DNA of 64,000 nt from Phoronis australis. Lineage: Eukaryota > Phoronida > Phoronidae. The translations under genes were made by a program, and so were the position numbers. This document shows, in pieces, positions 48,001 to 60,000 of this stretch (position 1 is the stretch's first letter; each line of letters starts with the position of its first letter). The notes beneath the pieces are model-generated. The model saw nothing but the letters and a program-made list of their open reading frames with translations, searched no databases and was not told where the DNA came from. The stretch spans positions 85,007 through 149,006 of the forward strand of contig NMRA01000635.1 in assembly GCA_002633005.1 (NCBI GenBank), written 5' to 3'.

Positions 48001-51000
48001 ATTTGATCCGTCTTCGGTATGTGAACAGCTGTTGCCACCCTCAAAGTCTGTGTTTCTGTTTCCATCAACAGCACGTGATGCGGCACCTCCTGCATCACGA
48101 GTTGATGACTGTACAGCAGGCTTATCCAATGCAATGTTTGTACTCACTGCAAGAAACACAAGAGTGTGAGGGGTGTACATTACAAGGATATACTTAGCCA
48201 CTCGCCCAGTCACCAATGCGAGTAAAAATGGTGCTGGACGAGTAGAAATTGTCTTTCTGGTTGCCCAGGTGGCGAGCGAATTTTCAGAGTGCAAAAGCAC
48301 TCTATCGTTTCCCAGATGAACATGATTAAATTTCCTCCTCCTTGTGCTGTTTTCATCATGAAAACAAATGTTCGGTTTGGTCAGCGTGTCGATGCTCCGG
48401 CAGTAAAAAACATCGGCGCAGTGCGCTCCTACTGATTCAGTACTTTTCCTGAAACTTTGTTGATTCACACTTACTCAAATCCTGATGGCTGCATCCCATA
48501 GTTTGCCCCTTAACTATGGCGGACTTGGGGCGATCGGTTCAACTATGGCAGCAGTGGCACAAATACGGCGGCATCCGGAGAACGGGGGTCGGAGGCGACA
48601 GGAAGGGAGTTTAGTTTGGCGTAGTTTGGCGAAGTTGCATTGGTTCGTACACGCCCCTCCCCCCAATAATTTTTACCTTCCTACGGTCCTGGGTTACTAT
48701 TGTTCATTTACTCTTATGCTTAAAGCCCATCATAAATAGTAGCACCAGTAAATTTGGTTCCTACAGTATTTTCAAGAGCATTGATATCAGCCTACTAGTG
48801 CCATCAATTGTCAAATGTAACGGACTGTTGGGTGTACTGTCTTGCTTTTGCCTGTGTAACCACAAGAATCACCTGTGAATAACACCTGCACACAGTGGTG
48901 TCCTATTGAGATCCCCATTCAAGTCAACTGTTATCGGTGTTTTGTTGTTTTGCCTGGGATCTCGCGATCTCAATATGGCACGAAAAGGCAGCTTTACCTA
49001 TCATTTGATGGACCTACATTTGTCTGGTTGAATTCACATTTTCATATATTGCTAAGGTCTTGCTAGAACTTATGGTTAGTCCAATAAATTTAAGTTAACA
49101 CAGTTAGGCTTTACTGTCTTTGCTGCATCTCAGGGCGCAGTATAGCCTTTGTTACGTAGGCCATGCGGGCGAGATTGTATGCCTCGGGCACTTCGCTAGC
49201 GACACAGAAGATTAAATCACGTCTCGATCTCCATAGAAAGACTAAGATGAGCGAACATTGGATGTACCAATGACTTTCTAAAACCACCTGAGGTGGTGGC
49301 GTATTACAACCAAAAATCTCTTGATCTATTTACACCGATCTCTAGTTTCGGTCGGTCTATTCTCCAGCCATTGTCAGGTGTTCTGCATTCTTAGAAGAAC
49401 GAGCACAGATATGTGGTACTCTCATTGTGTGATTTTTTTGTCCTAGGCAGGATCTGAACCCACGACCTCTAAAACTACAGATGACTTCGAGTCCAGCACA
49501 TTAACCACTACACCACGGAGTCATCCATTTACTTATAGGGAATTTTATTATACTTAAACTAAAGTAGACTGAGCCAGGTGTCACTTGGTTGTTTGCTTGG
49601 CTGAAGACATTGCCTTGTACGTTCATGTATATGTTAATTCAGCAATTCTTGTCTCCAGTGGTCTTATGATGTTTCACCAATGTATGATTCACCACATTCC
49701 CATGGGATTTCATAGATGACATTTTTCTTTTTCCCCATGTCAGTTCTTGGTTTAACATTTGTCAATCGCCGACCATGTGTCTGAGCTGCGGTATACTGTT
49801 CTTATTTTAAATTCTTTACATATGCGTCCTAGATTGTCAGTTATTCCGGGTATATACGGTAAGCACATAGTCTGCAGTGGGCATTCTTCTGACACTTTCT
49901 TTTCTCTGCGATGTTGAAGCCAACGTGATGAAATCCCTTGGGTAACCATTTCTTTTGAATGTCTCCGTCAGGTTGGCCATTTCTGCTTGGAGTGCTGTAT
50001 ACGTATCACTGCAGATTTTTTTATCTTGATGCAAGGCATTTCATTATATCCTTCTTGACTCCTTTGGTGTGGATGGAGTTGAAGTCAATGTATCGTCCTG
50101 TTTGCATGGGTCTTCTTATAGTAGACTGACGTTGTTAACTGTCCTTCAACACGAGTCATTTACATCTAGGAATGGGAGACTGTTTTTTGTCCCTTCTTCC
50201 ATTGTGAATATAATTGTAGGCACTATGTTGTTCAGATGGTCAAGGAAATGGATTTTCTGACTAGAGGTCAGTGTAAATAGACCAAGAGATTTTACTAATA
50301 GTCCCAATAAACTAGCAGTTTTAACTGAAGCTATATCTATGGGCAGCGAAAAGGTTCAAAATAGACACCAGAGCCAAATAAACAAGTGGTTTGACAAACA
50401 GACAAGTGGTTTGCTAAACAGACAAGTGATTCGTCAAATAAACAGGTCAAGAATGCTATGGTTTTCTAAACAGACAAGTCAACTTTGCAGATTTTGTCGG
50501 ATAAACAAGTGCCTACTGTTGAACAAACAAGCAAGTTGGCAAATGATTAAGTAGGTTGCCAAACAGACAAGTAACCTTGTAGGCTCAACTTGTCGAACAG
50601 ACAAGTCATCTGTTAAACGAACAAGACAAACACGGCAAACGAACAGAGGGCGCCACTTGAAAACGAATGACGTCACGGAGTCTCAATCTGACCGATCCCC
50701 GAACCTGCATTATGTTACTTTTATTTTGGAATTTGGAATGGGATAAAAACTGGTGAGGCTTTGCAGCGCATTTACTACGTAAGCCAACTGCTTTGCGCCA
50801 GTGGACGCTTTGAAGCTGTAGCTGAAAGGTAAGATCATGACTATTTCTGCTTTATTCTGTAGAATTTGCATTGAAATCAATATAATAGAGTAAAACAACT
50901 GCTTAATTGTTAAGAAACAACACCTTTCATATTTTGTTTTTTATTTTGGCAGATATCAACCTGAATCATCATAACACAGTTTATGTTCCTTCTGTGAGAT

Positions 51001-54000
51001 AAAATGATAAATGACGCAGGTATCTGTTTTACAGTTGTATTTAGCCATCTTGTCGAACTTAAGTTTTCCATTCCTAACCTCAGACCAACGGTTGTGTTAT
51101 TGAAGGTAGTGCAATGTACCTCAAGTACTGCATGCGCAAGTACTGCGTAATCTTAATCTCGCTTTCAGTCGTGCTGAGTATCATTGTTTTTTAATGGACG
51201 TTAACAGGTTTTTAATTTTCCACTCCGGTTTGCAGCGCGACACTCTTAGAATACACTTCACATAGCCCGTAAATACAGAATTCCTTTTTTCTGAAGTGCA
51301 TTTTAAAAAGGTTTGTCGTCTTGCAGTTGTGCAGCTTTCACGTACTATTAATGATTTCCATTTTAGAAAATGCTACGCATATAAGACGGAATGACAAAAT
51401 AAAATAAATCAAAAATGGCAAGTAAATATTAATTGAACTGGGCGTGATAAATGTTGACTTACTAGTTTGAATTCTGCACTTGATTTCAGTGTTTATTCAG
51501 AATTATACCTGGATACCATGAGGATATCAAAAGAGGGGATCACAATCATGACAATGCACCAAATCAAAAATGCGTTCCAAATGAAAAAGCACACTTACCC
51601 CTTAAAGTTAAAGCTGACGTAACCTCCTCAGGCTAGACGGACGTGAATTTTAAGTGCAAAAGAACACGAACTTTAGCCGTAAAATTACAAAAGTGTCGCT
51701 TGGCTATGTGGCGGCATGTTTTATGGTCCGCAGCAAATTATCAGAAATTTTTAGCAGTCGGTTTCGAGGTCCCTTCCCCCAAAAATACTAATCGTTGCTT
51801 CCCCGCAGTTTTGTAACTGTGGGTAGAAGTCTGGCCTCAAGATCCATACAGATAAACTCTGTCAAGAGTTGGCAATTAATAATGCAAGGTGCTGAAAACC
51901 ATGTGACAGATATTTCAGTCCCACCGTCAACAACGAGACTCGTTAGGTTATGATAATTTCATATCAAACAAAATCATATAATGTCTGTGCCGGTATAATG
52001 CCACAGCATTGAATCTGATTGTTGCAATTTTGACAACAGTGACCTTCAGTACATGTATGTAATGCAGAGTGTTATTGACGCAAAGAGGAAAAATGGTTGT
52101 ACCTTACTACAAATGAGCAAATGAAAGTAACTCAAACTGAAGCTACCGAGGTGTTTCATTTTCAACGATATTTTGAGAAACATGATTGAAGAAAGTGACA
52201 TAAACGGTGTTTTTCAAACTTTAAAACAAAAAGTAGGCCTATGTTGTGTACTGCAAAACTAACTTCGTTAGTACGGCGAATACAGGACCATGTCAATTTC
52301 AACTTTCGTCAAAGAAGAGGATAACCCAGTAATATGTAATCACAAAGTAACAAACCTGATCACATATGATTGCATGTCATAATATTAAAGGTTTGACCTC
52401 AAATTACGGAATAACGATTAATTGGCGGGGTGGCCGAACCAAGCTTTGAATACCTATTTACGTACGTGTTCGTGAAACAGTTCAATCTAGCATTTGGCAG
52501 CTTGGTTTAAACAAGCAAACGCATCACGATTCCATAAATTTATTTAAGAATGGTCGATGACAAATTGAGAACAGTCCTATGAAAGAAATTCTTCACTGCA
52601 ACAGACCACTAAAACAACTTTTTGGAATTTTTGTGCTCATTGCGGGGCTCATGACTTCGTGACGTCAACTATTTCTTGAGTTGGGACAGCGCCCTCTGTC
52701 CTGTCTGTTCGAGTACTACGTCTGTTTGGCAAGACCAACATGTTCATTCGATGACTAACCTGTCTGTTTGATAGAAGTGACCTGTTCGTTCGACAAGTAA
52801 CCTGTTCGTTCGGCGCGAGTAACCTGTCTGTTCGGCGCAACTAACTTGTTCGTTCGCTAAATAACCTGTCTGTTTGTCAAAAATTAACCAAATAACCTGT
52901 CTATTTGTCAAAATTTAACCAAATAACCTGTCTGTTTAAAAAGTAACTTGTTTATTTGGCAGTGTTTTCTATTTTGAACCTTTTCGCTGCCCATATATAT
53001 CAATCATGAGTGCCCAACAGATACAAGCTGCGAATCTGCCATATTTCATACTAGTCACTACGAGTAAGATTGAATATTGCGAGACTGTTTTGACAGTCTT
53101 TAAACATTGTAATATCTACAGTAAAAATTCTTCAATTTAGGAAAAACCAATTGCTGAAATTGTCTTATTTTTAATTTACAGAGACTTACAACATTGTTGC
53201 AAATGCTCCAAATATTGCCAAATGTTTGGTTATTCCTATGCCACACAAGTCATGATAAAAGCAAAGTAAATTCAGGAGAAAAGGTATTTTTGTTGAGAAA
53301 TTTGCCAAAATGAAAATTCACCTGGCCATCATATTGTGTCCCAAACTGACGAATTTCTCCTATAGCTCTAATTATACATTGAAAATGTCCTAGTTATTGT
53401 CAACTGAGAGTTCGTCCACTCCTACTTTTAAAAGTTTTTCACTGCATTCCCTAGAAATAGAAAAGCCTCAATTTTCTGTTCGTATATGAATACAATGACC
53501 AAATAAAGCCACAGTTTTTACTGAGAGGCACGCTGGAGCAACTTTTATAATACTTACAAAAAGGACATCTGTAAACTTCACAGTAAGACCATCTATCACT
53601 CCCAGTAGCATGGTAACACCATGGTCCATCAGGGCTGTCGTCGGGGTTTCTACAATAGTCGGCAGCACTGTGCAGTGTATCATCTGGTAGTTTTCTTGTA
53701 GTTCTTACACTATGTGAACGTGGAGTCTGTGAGTCCCAGCGCTGACAATGAATGTTGCCTCGAGTGGTCTTAACCAGGCCAGAATAAGTTTGTCCGAGGG
53801 TGTCAATCTTGCACTCTTTGTTAGGTAAGATTGTACCTAAATGTATCATCACTCTTTTAAGGAAAAAGACACATGACAGAAATCTCAATGAGACTTCATG
53901 AATACACATGAAAAGCTTCAATCTCAAAATCAGCCAAATTGTGATATGAAAAGGTATCTTATTTGTTAAGATATCAATCTCATAACTAAATGATTTGAAT

Positions 54001-57000
54001 TTTCCTCAGGATATTTCCAAATTTCAGTCCTTACCTGTTGTACTATATACATGCAACTCTACTATCTCAAGTTTAATCATAAGCATGCTGTCAGTTAACG
54101 CTTCATGTGCAGTCACCAGATCTAGACTGACAACCGACAAAATTGATCACTTTTCCACTACATTTAACTCAACTTGTCCAAACTAGTGCAAAGTATAAAA
54201 TATTTATCAACAAGCACTCAAACAACCAGTATTAAACAAATATACAAATACCACAGAAAATTAAACTTCAATAAAAAGTAAACTTATGTTTGCCGTATCA
54301 TACGAAAATAATAGCTGTGCGTCGCAAGCACCATTTCCAGTGATAAAAAGCAAACTGTACATAGGCGAAATAAAGATCATTTATTATGACTGATAACGGT
54401 CCAGAAATGTCACTAGACGGCCAAATCAGTCCAAAACCCATTTTTTTTATTCCTAGCATAACAGGTACAAATTTTCCAAATCTCATAAAGATCCGGTAAA
54501 TACAGCAGTAAACTGCAGATGCCTGGACAGAGATGAAAGAAATATAGCAGTAAAATATAACAATTTCCTAAAATGTAACAACTGTTGTCATTGTTACATG
54601 TTATGTTGGTAGGCTTCTCCTACAATGTAACAAATTATTACATTTTATGTAATTGTTACTTAGGTAAAATGCAAATGCAAGAAATGTACCATTGTTACAT
54701 TTTCAGAAACCAATGTCTTATCACAAAGTAAATGACCAAAATCATGAACAAGTAGTATCTGACAAGGCCGGGGTACTTGAGTGCCACCCAAAAATGTGAA
54801 TACATACCAATTTAAAGAGTAATTTTGGGTAACAATTCACATTTCCCACTGTTCTGTTACAGAAATTCAGAAAAGGCACCCTTTTAGATAGTTTTTTGTC
54901 GAAAATGACACCATTTTGGACAGTATTTTTGCTGTGAGAAAACACACTTTTGGGTGGCATTTTCCGTATACATGTACCTCTTCTGACTAAGAATACACTC
55001 TGGTCTGACACAGCATGAATTTGGCTAGCTTTACTACTCTAACAGCATTAAGTGCTATTTCAAAAGGATTTTAAAGCGGTTCCTAAGCTCAACCTTAACG
55101 ATAGTGCGAGAAACGTTTTGATAGCTGTGGATGAAGAGTTAAGGCCAACTTTTTGGAAACGAGGAGGTTGAGATTTAAAAGTCTTGTTTAGACGTTCGCC
55201 ATCTTCATAAATTGACTAGTTCTGAACTAAGCTCGGTATTGTTTGCCATAAAAAACTGAATTCAGACTCTGCAATCTTTTACTTGCGACTACATCTAAAT
55301 GTGAGAATAACCACCATGATATCATTCTTGTCTCTTGCTGAAAACAAATTTCCTCATCAAAGAACTGGTACTCGTTCCTCAATGATGAGTAAGTTCAAAA
55401 ATTGTATTAATATGATCTCTGGAGGCAGACACTTTTCAAGATCTGGCGACTGGTCGGCTATGGCCGCGGTCACCAGGTCATTAGAAAAGCTGGTAGTGGA
55501 CGTGCAAAACACACAACAATTTCACACGGAATGAGCCACTACAGTGAGGGATTAGAACTAGATTTCATTGAAAGAGGGTTGTATGGAACAAAAACAGCCA
55601 ACGTTAAAGTCAGTGATAGTGTTTAATATGTGCTTTTAGTAGGCGATGTAGCGAAAGGGTGAGTACACCAAATTCCCTTATCTGCCTACAAGCATGCATG
55701 TTGATGACAGTGAACTGCTACACAAAAATGGCACCTGACATGAGACAGGTGACTTCAAGTCTTTTAATAGCAGAATGTCCAATCTCTGTCTTTGTATATA
55801 AATTTCGTACTAACAGCATTCATTTGATAAAGATTTTAATTGACATTTTATCTTAAAAGATAATATAAAGAGAAAAAATGCACTTTTTGTAATTCGCAGG
55901 AATGGTGCACTTCATAACAAAGTTTCCCTGACACAGCAGTGAGAATTGTCAATGGATCTTTACAAACTATTAGGTGCTAGACAAAACTAGTTGGTACCAG
56001 AAACTTTGCTCTCGCTCCTTTTGTGTGGAGTGGGGCAATTACTGAATCAGCGATGAGTTCAAGGCAATAAAATTGACTTACTAAAATGGGTGATTTTTCT
56101 ATCAAATTGGTTTCCAAAATAGAATTATCCGTGAAACATTCTGTTATGGTTGTTTTTATCGAAAAAATATGATAAATATCAACCAAAATACAACGTCGTT
56201 GTTTCTATTGTGCTTACCCAAGGGAAATGTTTATCATAAAGCCGGTTACACACTTGGTTTATGACCTGTGAGCACCAACAAAAGATTGCAAGAATGCTTC
56301 AACAATAAACTGATCCTGATCCTGGAAACTCCTTTGGTCTCGGTGCACATTCAATTATTGTTAAAAAACAATGGAAAGCACATATGGGGACACGTACATC
56401 AATTTGAACTGACAAAATTTTATTCAAACAATTCAAGAAAGAAGCCGTTGATAGCGTAGGAGCCATTTTCCTCTTGTGAGAAGTACCATGCAAACACATA
56501 AAACATGAAATCGCTTTGCTAAAATGTACAGTACTGTATTGGGGCGTAGGCGCACTTAGGCGCAGCCAACCACCTTTTGGTATTTCAACGTAGTGCCTAA
56601 GCACCTTACGTTCAGCGCTCAAGGTAATATCGTGGTAAAATGTAACAACAATGTAAAACGTAACAATTGTTACATTTTAATCAGTGCATAAATGAGTGGA
56701 AACAAACTAAGTACTGTACAACAGGTAACCCTGTGTACAGTATGACATTTGAGGTACCTTTACCCAAAGTACCGTACCCTGAGCTACCCTATAAAAAAAT
56801 TAAAATGATCTCAGATATTCTGAAAGCGAGCTGAATGAGCATTGAGCTTGATGTGCAAAACATATTGTATTGGTTCTACAATTTGACTATGAAATATCTA
56901 TAAAGAATCACAGATTTTCACTTTTTTGTTCATTTAATTCATTTTATTATTCAACCTTGATACTTTTCTGATGAAAAATATGCAACAACTCACCAGAAGA

Positions 57001-60000
57001 AATCGCAACACCATCAACTTGTACTTCACACAACGTGAGGGCCACAAATCCATCGAAAATCTGTATATACAAATAGCGCCCAAACACTGGATGAGGACTA
57101 CAGTTTAAAGGTAGTGTAGCTCCTGTACTAGCTTTTCCTGGGTAGAAACTACACTGTTGGTATGGAGCAGACAGGCTTGAGATGTTGGTTACCTTGACAA
57201 CAAAGTTATGGAGCCGCTCACCTTTTGAAATAAGAACAGACAGACATCAAGTGTGAACAGCAAGTCAGTGAAAACACAGCAGATCGGTCTAGAGGCCATG
57301 AAAAGGACATATATCAGCGACGTCTTTTTGGTCATGTCAGTAGTGAAAGGGTCCCCCAAATTAGCCTGAGTTCAGTTTGGTGTTTTATTTATTTTTAGAT
57401 ACATGTAATTCGCGAAGGCTATCTATAAGACCAACCACAAAAACGAGAATGGGAAACATAAATCGTGAGTTTCCAACCCTTTGCTGGGGAGCACTACACA
57501 AAAACTGAAAAAAATCTTCACACAACATGCAATCAATGGCAAATGCACAAAAACACATTTACTATAATAATTGAAACTTCATATAGCTGTTAATTGGATC
57601 AATTAATAAAAGTGTATAACTTCTAGAGGATCCCATTCTGCCACGCAGTCGGCTTAAATCAGTTTGAAACTGTGCTGCGCAGAGTTTTAAGGTAACTGTC
57701 CACCCCGTTGTGTGAGTAAAAAGTGGGAGTTGATAGAGGTGCAAGCTCAGTAAGTTTCAATAAAAAACAATTTTTCAAAAAAGTAGGTTTCAATGGTATG
57801 GAAAATTTTCACAGCAAAAACCTTGTACCAATCAATAATCCAAGTTAATTGTCTTTCAGTAGCCTTATTTATTACTAAGAGTTAAGTAACACTGTATTCA
57901 CAATACCCAACTTGTACCAATCACTAATTGTTAGCTTTTGCACCCTCAACAAAAGCTCCCACCTTCCATCATATTATAACATTGAAAGCCTTTAATTAAA
58001 GCAATATGCAGAATCCCAAAAACAGCAAGAGTTCAGTGTAGACAATGTACCTAACATACTTGTATGCAGTTGGAGCCCTTAAAGAATTCTAATGTTGTGT
58101 TGACAAGATTAAAGTTAAGACAGATCCTTAGGTGTCTACCCATTAAAGAACGACACCTAGCAGACAGTATAAAATCACAAAGAAGACATGACAAGGTCCT
58201 AGTGTATTGCAGACATAATTTCAAATATTGCTGCGATCATACATGTGTTAAAGGAGAATGCCACCCGATTTAATTAGTCTTTTTTGCCGTCTTAATCGGT
58301 CTATATCCACATCGCCTCGCATACGGTCGACCTTACCTTGCCAAGAGGTGTCGCGTTAACCTGTGAGGAAGGTGAGAAATGACGCTAGCGACTTCAGTGG
58401 TTCATATGCAGAGTGAATGCCGCTATGTTGCGGTGCATCTTTCCCGCTTGTCCGAACTAAGCAGCTGCGAGGAAAGCGGGTATATCGTTTTTTTTACTTC
58501 CTCGAGAGTCCAAAATGCTTAGGAAGTGGCTCATGGTAGTGAAGAATGAAATGTACGCTGTAAATAGCAAAGTATGAGGCCGTGAAACATCTCCGTGGCT
58601 GTGGCCTGCAGACGTCAACAGTGCCTGACGAATGCCGGCTTACCAAATAACTATCCATACGTTCCGTTGTCTGAGCTTTTTCACGGCGCCTCTCTAGTAT
58701 TTCTTCATCACTGTATTCCTGCTGTTCGAATTGATATAGCCTGTAAAACTTAACGATCCACCTGCGAAGTCGGGACTGATGAGCTCTAGCTCGTCCTAAG
58801 TCGGGATTGCGAGTTGCCATGTTGGCGTTTATTACTGAGCGTACTGTTTCAAAATGAATTATTCTCACCCTAACCAATACTTATACAAGAGCAACGCAGA
58901 GCGTTGAAATGTACCCACAATTGCACCGTATACGGTATCCTTCTAGGGTTGTTTATTGGTACCATAAAGTGGCCAGTAGAGGGCATACATGTAGTATATT
59001 GTACTTTGCAAAACGGAAAGGCATGGTCATTATCTCCTCAATAGGCTAGGGGCAAAATGTGAGTGATCTTCATAATACAAGCACATCCTATACATCAGTT
59101 GCATAAAGCACCACAGAAACATAGAATTAAAAACAAATTTACCGACATACGAGATAAGCACAGCATTAGAATGCCAGAAACAAATTTCTACTTGGAACTT
59201 TTCCTTCATAGTCACAAAGTAACACAAAGTATACACCTGAAGACCTATGAAAATAGAGAGGTCAATGTAAAATACTTAAATTGCCACTAGAGGCATACCG
59301 GTAGTCAAAATCATCCTAAAGTCGTCATCGTCCGTTGCCAACATCACATAAATACACTTGCTAAATTTAGTAACGATCCTGCAAACGGTTTGGGAGATAC
59401 AGCCATGGGCGCAAAAAAAAAACTGCCACTAGGAGGCGCCACAGTAATCAAAGTCATGGGAAATTCAGTGTCAACCGTCCTCTTCATAGTAAGAACAAAC
59501 ATGCCAATTTTCACAATCATACAGACTCAAAAAACAGTAAAAATGGCGACAGGGTGTAGCAAACTAAGTCGAATCCATCCGAAAACGGGAGGATAGCGTC
59601 ATCGCACTAATAGGTGCCTACATACCAAATTTCATGAAAATCCGTTCAGGATTTGTGAAGATACAGATGTAAACGTAAAAAAATAAAATTGCCACTAGGG
59701 GGCACACTGGTAGGCGGATCCGTCCAAAAGTCATCATGTTTCGTTGCTAACATCATGTAAATATACTTTCACAATTTCGTAAAGATCCTGCAAACGGTTT
59801 AGGAGATACAGCCATAGGCGAAAAAAAAAACAAAAGTGCCACTAGGAGGCGCCACAGTAGTTGAAATCGTCGGAAAATCATTGTCAAACGTCCTCTACGT
59901 AGTAAGCATATACATGCCAATTTTCACAATCATCCTTCGAGCGGTTTGGTTGATAGAGGGGTGGACGCACAAAAACAGACTCGAAAACACTAAAAATGGC

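Noticed and set aside
48485-48739. Plus-strand 84-codon frame in a CpG-containing segment
   Set aside because: Composition-driven open frame without a recognised domain; kept only as possible regulatory sequence.
49345-49392. Possible hammerhead ribozyme in the Penelope-like terminus (minus strand CTGACAA...helix...CCGAAAC)
   Set aside because: A GGCTGG/CCGACC helix and GAAA are present, but the core CTGANGA reads CTGACAA and no convincing third helix with a cleavage site was found.
49441-49524. Functional tRNA gene
   Set aside because: A and B boxes are visible, but the acceptor stem does not pair and the anticodon arm is not normal.
55283-55534. Plus-strand 83-codon frame as a gene
   Set aside because: No domain or splice evidence; intronic position opposite the host gene.
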